From Acidobacteriota bacterium (lineage in GTDB: Bacteria; Acidobacteriota; Terriglobia; Acidiferrales; UBA7541): a stretch of 23,276 bases of DNA. Numbering within the stretch: the stretch's first letter is position 1; every line of letters begins with the position of its first letter. This document shows positions 7,564 to 14,595 of this stretch, piece after piece. The notes under the pieces were generated by a model, which ran no database searches, had not been told where the DNA came from, and saw nothing but the letters and a program-made list of their open reading frames with translations. The position numbers and the translations under genes were made by a program. The DNA is taken from contig QHYO01000356.1 in the NCBI GenBank assembly GCA_003224135.1, positions 1-23,276 on the forward strand. Reading direction: 5' to 3'.

Positions 7564-8883
7564 TTGGGTGTAACGCCGCTCGAAGGGCTAAATCAGGTCA
7601 GGGTCGCCGTTGGTGCGGCCGATCGCGCCAGTCGGCTCGCGCGCACGCGACGTTCGCTCGTCGCTTTCTTTGAGACCCTTCGATTGGCACTCGATTCGCT
7701 TCGCGCCCACAAGCTGCGCAGTTTTTTGACGTTGTTAGGGGTCATCCTGGCGGTCACGACACTGGTCGCGGTGATGAGCGTCGTTTCGGGCATGAATTTT
7801 TACGTTGCGGACCGCATCGCGAATCTGGGCGCCAATGTGTTCATCGTGGACCGGTTCGGGATCATCACGAGCCAGGATCAATGGGTGAAAGCGCAGAAGC
7901 GGCCGCTACTCACGATGGACGAATACCAGTGGGTGCACGACAACATGAGAATCGCGAACGCCATCGCCGCTCTGGATGACCGCAACATGGACGTCAAGTC
8001 AGGGAACGAGCGGCTTGAACGCACCGACGTGATGGGCGCCACGCCGAATTACACGGACGTTCGCAATATCGGCATCGCACAAGGCCGAATGATCACCGAA
8101 TCGGACGACGAGCATCGCGCGGGAGTGGCGTTCATCGGCGCCGACGTCGCGGCAAAGCTGTATCCCAACGTGGACCCTATTGGCAAGACATTCCGTGCCG
8201 AAACACACGAGTATCAGGTCATCGGCGTTGCCACGCCGATCGGCAGCGCGTTCGGACAGTCGCAAGACAATTTCGTGATCATGCCGATCCATACCTATCA
8301 AAAAGAATTTCACAGACAGAACGATTGGGTCGGCATCTTCATTCAGGCGCCGAGCGCGGAGTTGATGGACGCGAGCAAGGATGAAGCGCGCATGCTCATG
8401 CGGGCGCACCGCCACCTGCCTTACGAAGCGCCGGACAACTTCGCGATTCTAGGCTCCGACTCGATCATGGCTTTATGGCACGACCTCACGGGCACACTCG
8501 CTTCCGTCGCCATTGGTTTGGTGAGCGTGTTTCTGGTGGTCGGCGGGATTGTGATTATGAACATTATGCTGGCCAGTGTTACGGAACGTACGCGCGAAAT
8601 CGGCATCCGCCGTTCGCTAGGCGCGAGGAAAATACACATCCTGCTGCAATTCATGATTGAATCCGGCGTGCTTGCCGCTGTTGGCGGCTTCATCGGAGTA
8701 GCCAGCGCGTATGGACTCGTAGCTTTGGTCCGCGCGACGACTTCGATTCCCATGCAGACGCCGCTGGGCGCCGTGATCCTCTCTCTCGTGGTATCTGCCG
8801 CAGTCGGATTGTTCTTCGGAATCTACCCTGCGATGAGAGCGGCCAAGCTGGATCCCATTGAAGCCCTGCGGGCAGACGGATAG
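7564..8883 (+). CDS. MacB/FtsX-type ABC transporter permease
   Basis: This is a 439-residue permease with the MacB topology. One membrane helix at about 52-75 follows the typical LRAHKLRSFLTLLGVILAV, then comes a large periplasmic domain (about 76-308) and three C-terminal helices in an FtsX domain (about 310-435). The latter includes the coupling motif VTERTREIGIRRSLGAR and the conserved end AAKLDPIEALR. An in-frame TGA at 7546-7548 limits the start. TTG at 7564 is used because AGGTGA (7551-7556) is 7 nt upstream; a start nearer residue 37 (FETLRLALDS) would fit homologues but has no ATG. It is followed 9 nt later by a second permease. Such proteins work with a separate ATPase to move substrates or transmit force across the envelope; no ATPase is present here. 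Confidence 0.88.
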   Translation: MGVTPLEGLNQVRVAVGAADRASRLARTRRSLVAFFETLRLALDSLRAHKLRSFLTLLGVILAVTTLVAVMSVVSGMNFYVADRIANLGANVFIVDRFGIITSQDQWVKAQKRPLLTMDEYQWVHDNMRIANAIAALDDRNMDVKSGNERLERTDVMGATPNYTDVRNIGIAQGRMITESDDEHRAGVAFIGADVAAKLYPNVDPIGKTFRAETHEYQVIGVATPIGSAFGQSQDNFVIMPIHTYQKEFHRQNDWVGIFIQAPSAELMDASKDEARMLMRAHRHLPYEAPDNFAILGSDSIMALWHDLTGTLASVAIGLVSVFLVVGGIVIMNIMLASVTERTREIGIRRSLGARKIHILLQFMIESGVLAAVGGFIGVASAYGLVALVRATTSIPMQTPLGAVILSLVVSAAVGLFFGIYPAMRAAKLDPIEALRADG

Positions 8884-8892
8884 GAGCATCGC

Positions 8893-10134
8893 ATGGCGCA
8901 AGCATACGGCGAAAACCTGAAGCAAGCCATGGACACGTTGCGTGCGCACAAGATGCGGAGTGCACTGACGGTGTTTGGCGTGGTGCTTGGCGTTACGGTT
9001 GTCATGCTGGTCGCCGCACTGATTACCGGTTTCGACTATCAGATTCAGGAAAACATCAAACAATTCGGCGCGGACACTGCTTTCATTTCCAAATGGGATC
9101 AGGGATTTCATGGCGGCAATGCTCCGCTTGAGGAGCGCCTCCGAAAGCCTCTTACGCTCGAAGACGCCAACGCCATCAAGGAGGGTGGGCGCTCCGTGAA
9201 AAGCGTGACGGCGTTCATTCAGACCGGTTGGATGCAATCGCACACGGTGCGTACGAAAGCGGGCGAGGTGACGGCCATTGACTTCCGTGGCGTGCAGCCA
9301 AATTTTGGCCAGGTGTATGCGAACGCGGCAACGCTCGAAGGGCGCTTCATCAGTGAGGGCGATGACCTGCATCGCGAAAAAGTGGTCATGCTTGGCGAAA
9401 ACGTCGCACCCGTGCTCTTCCCCGAGGGTCACCCTATCGGGAAAGACGTGATGATCGACGGCACGGATTTTCAAGTGATTGGCGTCGTGGAAAAACCCAA
9501 GGGCGGCTTCGGCATGGGAGATGAAGATCGCCGCGTGCTGATTCCGTTCAACACATTCAAGAAGACATATCCGTCCGCGGACGAGCTGAATATGCGCGTG
9601 CAAGCCTACCCGGGGCGGCTGGACCAGATGGTCGACGATGCCACCGAAATCCTGCGCCGGCGCCGCAACGTGAAGTATGATGCGAAAAATAATTTCTCGA
9701 TCGGCACCGCGGCGCAGAGCGTGGAAGAATTTCACAACATCATGATGATGGTCTACATCGCCACGTTCGTGCTGAGCGCCATCGGGCTGCTTATCGGTGG
9801 CGTCGGCGTGATGAACATTATGCTTGTGAGCGTGACGGAAAGAACGCGCGAAATCGGCGTCCGCAAAGCAATCGGCGCGAAGAGAAAAGACATAACGTGG
9901 CAGTTTCTGCTGGAAGCGATGACGCTCACCGGCGCCGGAGGAATCATCGCGCTTGTTCTAGTCAACGGGCTGGTGTTCCTGATTCGAGCCACGCTCAAGT
10001 GGCATGGCATGGTCCCGGTGTGGGCCGCAGTCCTCGGTGTTTCCATCAGCGTCAGCGTGGGATTGATTTTCGGGGTCTGGCCCGCGATGAAAGCCGCAAA
10101 ACTCGACCCGGTCGAAGCTCTCCGCTACGAATAA
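8893..10134 (+). CDS. MacB/FtsX-type ABC transporter permease
   Basis: This is a 413-residue relative of the preceding permease, starting at ATG 8893 with GGAG at 8883-8886. It has the first helix after LRAHKMRSALTVFGVVLGV (about 27-48), a periplasmic domain up to about 280, and an FtsX domain with VTERTREIGVRKAIGAKR and the AAKLDPVEALR end. Both permeases keep all four helices, so the pair could form a heterodimer. The previous stop codon overlaps the ribosome site, which indicates one transcript and coupled translation. The substrate cannot be told from the sequence. Confidence 0.9.
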   Translation: MAQAYGENLKQAMDTLRAHKMRSALTVFGVVLGVTVVMLVAALITGFDYQIQENIKQFGADTAFISKWDQGFHGGNAPLEERLRKPLTLEDANAIKEGGRSVKSVTAFIQTGWMQSHTVRTKAGEVTAIDFRGVQPNFGQVYANAATLEGRFISEGDDLHREKVVMLGENVAPVLFPEGHPIGKDVMIDGTDFQVIGVVEKPKGGFGMGDEDRRVLIPFNTFKKTYPSADELNMRVQAYPGRLDQMVDDATEILRRRRNVKYDAKNNFSIGTAAQSVEEFHNIMMMVYIATFVLSAIGLLIGGVGVMNIMLVSVTERTREIGVRKAIGAKRKDITWQFLLEAMTLTGAGGIIALVLVNGLVFLIRATLKWHGMVPVWAAVLGVSISVSVGLIFGVWPAMKAAKLDPVEALRYE

Positions 10135-10150
10135 ATCATCGTTCTTCGAA

Positions 10151-10169
10151 CCACAACGAACCTTTGTGG
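10151..10169. repeat. small inverted repeat between convergent genes
   Basis: CCACAA (10151-10156) and TTGTGG (10164-10169) form a 6-bp stem with a 7-nt loop in the 48-nt gap between the permease stop and the kinase stop. No T-tract follows on either strand, so it is at best a weak or Rho-assisted end signal. Confidence 0.35.
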
Positions 10170-10182
10170 CAGCGCCCTGGGG

Positions 10183-11856
10183 TTACTTCGCGCGAGCTGA
10201 TGCAGAGGCGTCAGCGATTGTATCGCCCGGTTTCGGGCGCTTTGTGGCGAGCGCGCCGGGCCACAGAATCTCCAGTGCGGCATCGTGCTTCAAGAGCATT
10301 TTGGCGTGTTTAACCACCTTGATGGAGAGCAAATTTGCCGCTCCCGCCTGAATTTCGGCCAATCCGCCGCGCTCCAGATGCAAACTCTGGTCGGGCCGAT
10401 AGAGTGCAACGCGGAATTCATGATGCCCTGCGGCAAGGGGTCGTTCGAGATGCAGTGTTTCACCCGCAGCCGTGACCGACAATGAAGATGTCGCGACCAA
10501 ATGTTGATCCGCGTAAACGGCAATCGTTTCACCGTCGACTGCCGACGTAATTTCTATATTGAGTGGAACCGGGGCCGTTGCAGCGCTGTGAGTTGTAAGC
10601 CCAGCTAGGGGCAGCTTTATCGGTGTCTCCCTAGCAGTTGATGCCGTGCGGGCGAGCGAACCTTCGTCAGGCGTAGTCGCAGCGAGCGCTGCGGACGGGT
10701 GCACTGTATGTTTTTGCCCGGGCTTCTTCTTGTGCGTCGTGGACCACGGCTTGGCGCTCGATAGCATGACTTGCGGCCTGTCTGAACCGGAAAAATCGTC
10801 ATGCGTGGCCGGCTTGTCATCGGTAGCGAATTCCGCCTGCGGCCAGGAACCCTCCGCGTTCGCCGCCCTGTTCACAGACGCGTTGGACGAAGCAGCAACC
10901 GTGACCGTATTTTGGCTCCGGTGCGATTTCAGTTCATAGGAAAATGCGATGGCGAAAATCGCTGCCGAACAAGTGGCCACGGCAATCCACGCATCGCGGC
11001 GGCGCAGCGGCTTTTTCCACCAGGAAAAATTGAAGCGGTTCGGTGCGGCCTCTGCTTTGTTCCTTGCAAATGGGTACAGTGACGCCGCCAGGGATTCACC
11101 GGAGCCGTATCGCGCATCGGGATTTTTCGCAAGACACCGCATCACGATGCGATCGAATTCTTTTGGCAAGTCGGGATTGTGATGCGACGGGGGTGGCGGC
11201 TCTGCGGCAACGATCTGGGCGCATACGGCGGCGACCGACGAGCCATCAAACGGGCGCACACCTGCCGCAAGCTGATACAGAATGATGCCCAGAGAGAAAA
11301 TGTCCGAGCGGTGGTCCTGCGTCTCGCCTTTGATTTGTTCGGGCGAGAGATATGCCGGCGTGCCGACGAGCCGCCCGGTCCCTGAAACCTGGGTGGCGAA
11401 CCGGGCAATTCCGAAATCGCCCAGCTTGATGTGTCCTTCCTCAGTGACGAAGATGTTCGCTGGTTTCACGTCTCCGTGAATGATTCCGGCACGATGGGCA
11501 CGATTGAGGGCGTTTGCAAGATCACCCGCCCAGACACCTACTCGAGACAATGGCAGCGCGCCTTCGGTCGCCATGACGGACTCGAGCGTCTTGCCCGGAA
11601 CGAATTCCATGACCAAGTATGCCGAGCCGTCTTCGTTCGTTCCCAAGTCGTAAATTGAAACGATATTCGAGTGTGAAAGCCGGCCCAGAATTTGCGCTTC
11701 GCGCACGAACTGTTTCTGCAGTTCCTCCGAGCCAAATCCATGACCGAAGGTTTTTAACGCGACGGTACGATCGATCAGCGTGTCATGCGCTTTGTCAACG
11801 CGGCTGGTAGCGCCGACGCCGATCGTGCTTACGACTTCATAGCGGTTCTGTGTCAT
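10183..11856 (-). CDS. membrane-anchored Ser/Thr protein kinase
   Basis: The start is placed at ATG 11856, where the kinase fold begins at once (MTQNRYEVV); the frame is open 94 codons further upstream but that part reads as non-coding. The 557-residue protein has a glycine loop at 13-20 (GVGATSRV), Lys35, the helix-C Glu53, HGDVKPAN at 127-134 with catalytic Asp129, DFG at 147-149, and GTPAYLSPEQ in the activation region. The catalytic-loop Arg is Gly (HGD, not HRD), so it is a non-RD kinase. One membrane helix follows at about 290-307. The remaining 250 residues outside the membrane start as a low-complexity linker and end in a beta-rich domain with no PASTA or WD repeats; its ligand is unknown. 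It lies downstream of a related soluble kinase. Confidence 0.9.
   Translation of the reverse strand: MTQNRYEVVSTIGVGATSRVDKAHDTLIDRTVALKTFGHGFGSEELQKQFVREAQILGRLSHSNIVSIYDLGTNEDGSAYLVMEFVPGKTLESVMATEGALPLSRVGVWAGDLANALNRAHRAGIIHGDVKPANIFVTEEGHIKLGDFGIARFATQVSGTGRLVGTPAYLSPEQIKGETQDHRSDIFSLGIILYQLAAGVRPFDGSSVAAVCAQIVAAEPPPPSHHNPDLPKEFDRIVMRCLAKNPDARYGSGESLAASLYPFARNKAEAAPNRFNFSWWKKPLRRRDAWIAVATCSAAIFAIAFSYELKSHRSQNTVTVAASSNASVNRAANAEGSWPQAEFATDDKPATHDDFSGSDRPQVMLSSAKPWSTTHKKKPGQKHTVHPSAALAATTPDEGSLARTASTARETPIKLPLAGLTTHSAATAPVPLNIEITSAVDGETIAVYADQHLVATSSLSVTAAGETLHLERPLAAGHHEFRVALYRPDQSLHLERGGLAEIQAGAANLLSIKVVKHAKMLLKHDAALEILWPGALATKRPKPGDTIADASASARAK
11798..11822. repeat. 25-nt perfect direct repeat, copy 1 (kinase glycine loop)
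   Basis: These 25 nt are identical to 12898-12922. Both encode the GVGATSRV loop of the two neighbouring kinases, identical even at synonymous positions although the genes differ elsewhere. Confidence 0.85.
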
Positions 11857-12046
11857 GTTGTGGCTCGGGGACAGTTCATCCACGTTGGCGTAAGCTTCAC
11901 AAAATGAATGACTCTGCGGAATGGCTCTGAAGTCCCAAAAAGCCTGAGGACGGAAGTACCGTGAAAATTTTGCCTGGTCAGCGGTTTCGGCTGCCTTTCG
12001 CTGAACGTGTGGACAGGCAGCGTCGCTTGAGGAAATTCTTTCTGCG

Positions 12047-12073
12047 AAAAAACCACGTAGCTTTCGATGACGG
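12047..12073 (-). terminator. weak candidate terminator after the soluble kinase
   Basis: Directly after the TAA at 12075-12077, reading the minus strand, CCGT and ACGTGG form a short bulged stem around an 11-nt loop, followed by six T's (12052-12047). The stem is only about 5 bp, so it may end part of the transcript rather than all of it. Confidence 0.35.
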
Positions 12074-12074
12074 G

Positions 12075-12956
12075 TTATGCCGAGCGAAGCAACCGCGAAG
12101 CGCGATCGCGCAGCGTGGAGGGTGCTGGCGCCTTGCATTGGGTGGGCACAACAGCCTTGCGTCTTGCTAGGGGATAGAGCATTTGCGCAAGCAGGTCGCC
12201 CGACGCCATTCGCGCGTCCGGATCTTTAGTGAGGCACGATGCGATGATTTCGTCAAAACCGGCCGGCACGGATGCCTGAAGGTGCGAAGCGGCTGTAACG
12301 GCAGAAGACAAGACGCGATTGCAGATTCCCTGCAAGGAGTCCGCTTCAAATGGTCGTGTTCCCGTGACCATTTCGTAGAGCACGACTCCGAGCGAAAAAA
12401 TGTCAGAGCGCGCGTCCTGTGGGCGGCCCATGATCTGTTCCGGGCACCAATACGCAGGGGTGCCCAGCAACGGAGAATCCCCAGAATCCCGTTTCGCGAC
12501 GCGCGCCATGCCAAAGTCGGTAAGCTTCACCTTGCCGTCAGCGGTAATCAGGATGTTGGCTGGTTTCACGTCGCCGTGAATCACTCCACGGTTGTGCGCC
12601 GCTTCGAGCGCTTCGGCCGCGTGTGCCGTCCACGCACAAGCGCGCGGGAATGGCAGCGTTCCTTTTTCGAGCACACGGTCAAGTGGAGTGCCATCCACAA
12701 ATTCCATCACCAAGTACGGGGTCTGCGTAGCTTCCTCAATTCCCATGTCGTGGAGGGTAATGATGTTCGGGTGAGAAAGCTGGCCGACTACGCGAGCTTC
12801 GCGCAAAAAACGGTCACGTGCCTCGCCGCGCGCGAGGTCCGCGGGAAACAGTTTCACCGCCACCGGTCTGCCAATCATCGGGTCAAAGCCGCGCACTACG
12901 CGGCTGGTAGCGCCGACGCCGAGGGTTTCAAATAATTGATAACGTCCGACTTGCAT
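12075..12956 (-). CDS. soluble Ser/Thr protein kinase
   Basis: This is a 293-residue kinase starting at ATG 12956 with GGAAGG just upstream. The glycine loop is at 13-20, Lys35, Glu53, HGDVKPAN at 127-134 and DFG at 147-149. These are the same positions as in the neighbouring membrane kinase, so the two arose by duplication. The activation segment reads GTPAYWCPEQ. The protein ends about 20 residues after the kinase fold, with no membrane helix and no sensor domain. It is again of the HGD (non-RD) type. It could be a partner or substrate of the membrane kinase; that is inference from adjacency and shared orientation. Confidence 0.9.
   Translation of the reverse strand: MQVGRYQLFETLGVGATSRVVRGFDPMIGRPVAVKLFPADLARGEARDRFLREARVVGQLSHPNIITLHDMGIEEATQTPYLVMEFVDGTPLDRVLEKGTLPFPRACAWTAHAAEALEAAHNRGVIHGDVKPANILITADGKVKLTDFGMARVAKRDSGDSPLLGTPAYWCPEQIMGRPQDARSDIFSLGVVLYEMVTGTRPFEADSLQGICNRVLSSAVTAASHLQASVPAGFDEIIASCLTKDPDARMASGDLLAQMLYPLARRKAVVPTQCKAPAPSTLRDRASRLLRSA
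12898..12922. repeat. 25-nt perfect direct repeat, copy 2 (kinase glycine loop)
   Basis: Identical to 11798-11822, 1.1 kb away; see that entry. Confidence 0.85.
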
Positions 12957-13082
12957 GGGGACCTTCCATTCGAGAGCTACTTTAGTTTTTGTGGATGTTT
13001 TCTGAAATGAAGCGAAGGTTCTGGAGAGGGGAAACTGAGGTACTAGGACTATATGTTTTTTAAGTGTAAGAAAATAGGCCGG

Positions 13083-13769
13083 TTAGTCGGAGCACGAGGA
13101 ACTCGCGACCGCTTTGTCACATTTCGTTACGGGTGGTTCAGGAGGCCGATACTGGGCGAGGGCCGGAGCAGTCTTCAGCCGCGCCGGAAAATCCCGAATG
13201 AAGGATTTCATCGAAGGATGCCAAAATCCGTTAAAGCCGAAGAAATACATCTCATTCATGGCTTGCTGTGCAGGCCAGCCTTCGTATGCCATGCGATAGG
13301 TCGCGACAAAAACACCGGTGCGATCGTCGCCGAATCGGCAATGCACAAAAATCTTTTCTTTAGGATTGTTGTGAAACAGAGATAGAAATTGCGCCACCTG
13401 TTCATTGCTCGGCGGAGACCAGCCACTGACGGGAATACTTACGAATTGCATCCCGAGCGCTTCGGCTTGCTCTTTCTCCGATTCTCTTCTGCCCGAATCC
13501 TCGCCGCGCAAATCGACGATCGTGGTGATCCCCAGTTTTTTTAGCTCTGGTATTCCCTCTATGTGTGGCTGAGCTCCGCGATACAGAAATTCGTTAACAC
13601 GTCCGCCGTTAGGCAGACCAGTGAGTCTAAGTTTTTCCCCGTACGCCGAGCGCACTACCGACTGCGCACCAGGCGACGACGGAAGTGCTGAAGACGATCG
13701 AGGCTGCTGCGCAAGCGCACCGGTAGCCAGAAACAGGAGAGACAACAGCGGTGAATAAAATCTGCCCAT
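13083..13769 (-). CDS. exported dual-specificity/tyrosine phosphatase-like protein
   Basis: The start at ATG 13769 gives a 228-residue protein with a signal peptide ending in GALAQ (residue 21); the frame is open 61 codons further but without coding character. The fold has FLYRGAQP (61-68) and ITTIVDLRGE (81-90), typical of atypical dual-specificity phosphatases such as the SIW14 group. The active-site loop is HCRFGDDRTG with Cys144 and Arg150 (HCX5R complete). The signal peptide means it acts outside the cytoplasm, so it is not an obvious partner of the intracellular kinase domains next to it. It may dephosphorylate a small molecule such as an inositol phosphate or a nucleotide. It is first in a possible minus-strand cluster with the two kinases (gap 126 nt). 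Confidence 0.85.
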   Translation of the reverse strand: MGRFYSPLLSLLFLATGALAQQPRSSSALPSSPGAQSVVRSAYGEKLRLTGLPNGGRVNEFLYRGAQPHIEGIPELKKLGITTIVDLRGEDSGRRESEKEQAEALGMQFVSIPVSGWSPPSNEQVAQFLSLFHNNPKEKIFVHCRFGDDRTGVFVATYRMAYEGWPAQQAMNEMYFFGFNGFWHPSMKSFIRDFPARLKTAPALAQYRPPEPPVTKCDKAVASSSCSD

Positions 13770-14113
13770 ATGATATTTGGATGCAAAAAGCTTAGCTCCA
13801 GTTGACGGCGAAAGAAAGTGGCAAATTCCGGTGACACGCAACGAAATCAATTTGAAACTTCTCTCTGGTGCAAATCTTCTCGGCTGCGTACGGTTCCGCA
13901 CGGTGCGATGGATTTTGCTGCAGGCAGAGCAAAAATTTTCAACAGCCTGCAAGCTCGACAGGACTTTGCTCCCGCAAAAAGCTAGCGCATGGTTCTCTGA
14001 ATATTTTCTCGCGCGAAATTACGTAAGCGGCTTTCGCTGAGTGGCTTACGAGAGAAATTCAAAAAAAAACAAGAACAGTTGGGGCGATCGCTGTGCGGCT
14101 TTTAGAATATGCA
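13770..14113. other. non-coding region between phosphatase and nrdJ control region
   Basis: No convincing gene is present. The plus-strand frame 13777-14040 (87 codons) has no recognisable motif or ribosome site and overlaps the phosphatase leader. The region contains an A-tract (14063-14071) and the inverted repeat at 14022-14050. Confidence 0.5.
14022..14050. repeat. 7-bp inverted repeat
   Basis: CGTAAGC (14022-14028) and GCTTACG (14044-14050) are perfect inverted repeats 15 nt apart. No T-tract follows on either strand, so this is not a standard terminator. Its position between divergent genes would also suit a protein-binding site. Confidence 0.45.
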
Positions 14114-14129
14114 CCACAAGATATGGGCA
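14114..14129 (+). promoter_or_regulatory. possible NrdR box
   Basis: The 10-base core CAAGATATGG (14117-14126) matches 8 of 10 positions of the published NrdR box core CwAtATaTwG. It lies about 40 nt upstream of the -35 element in front of a ribonucleotide reductase gene, the usual NrdR target. A weaker copy starting CCACAT lies 33 nt downstream, close to the three-helical-turn spacing NrdR box pairs often show. The second copy matches poorly. Confidence 0.35.
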
Positions 14130-14166
14130 CATCGTGAAAAACTCATCCACATTTTGCGTTTTTCCC

Positions 14167-14195
14167 TTGACAGGATTTTTCCGCGCATTGATACT
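14167..14195 (+). promoter_or_regulatory. sigma70-type promoter for nrdJ
   Basis: A perfect -35 TTGACA (14167-14172) is followed by a 17-nt spacer and then GATACT (14190-14195), matching TATAAT at 4 of 6 positions. It would start transcription near 14202, giving nrdJ a leader of about 390 nt. Confidence 0.65.
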
Positions 14196-14201
14196 GCAAA
14201 T

Positions 14202-14595
14202 CCAGATTCGGGGGATCGTGGAAGCGCCAGACGAACCCAGTCGAGGGTGACTTAGTTCGGTCTAATCCACGAGACTTGCCGGGTTTTTCGCAAAACAATC
14301 CAGCGCGAAGTAACTGCTCCGCGCTTAGTTAGCGCGAAGTGGCAGGCTTGCTATGAGGCTCAGCTCAATCGACAGCCGATGGCAGGTCATTTTCGTTTGC
14401 GGACGCCAGACCTGGCGCCGTTTTTCGTGCTGCGAAATCATTGCGAATGCCGGCGGCTTCGGCGGGACAACGAATCATACGAATTTGATGGAAGTCTTTA
14501 ATTGAAGTCGAACGCGCATGACCTTTGCAACCGCAGAGGAGTAAAATAGAAGGGTTCCTTCGAGAAAACGGGGACCCGGCGCTTGGAGGAACAGG
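14202..14595 (+). other. long untranslated leader of nrdJ
   Basis: No gene is supported here. It contains the direct repeat AGCGCGAAGT at 14302-14311 and 14331-14340; the first copy can also pair with CGCGCT just downstream. A tight palindrome, CGCCAG/CTGGCG (14404-14409 with 14412-14417), is followed by GCCG and five T's and resembles a weak attenuator. I looked for a cobalamin riboswitch, expected for a B12-dependent enzyme, and did not find a convincing B12 box. Confidence 0.45.

Noticed and set aside
8617..9735. 372-codon minus-strand frame
   Set aside because: It is antisense to both permeases and rich in His and Arg, as expected for a shadow of GC-rich coding sequence.
11857..12138. 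N-terminal extension of the membrane kinase frame
   Set aside because: The 94 extra codons overlap the end of the soluble kinase gene and have no domain; the kinase fold begins exactly at the internal Met with homologous spacing to its neighbour.
14143..14151. DnaA-box-like TCATCCACA upstream of nrdJ
   Set aside because: It has one mismatch to TTATCCACA and is single. DnaA control of nrd genes is known in E. coli, but one imperfect 9-mer is expected by chance.
14202..14595. Cobalamin riboswitch in the nrdJ leader
   Set aside because: The segment around GAAGTGGCAGGC recalled a B12 box, but the conserved flanking bases and the wider fold could not be found.
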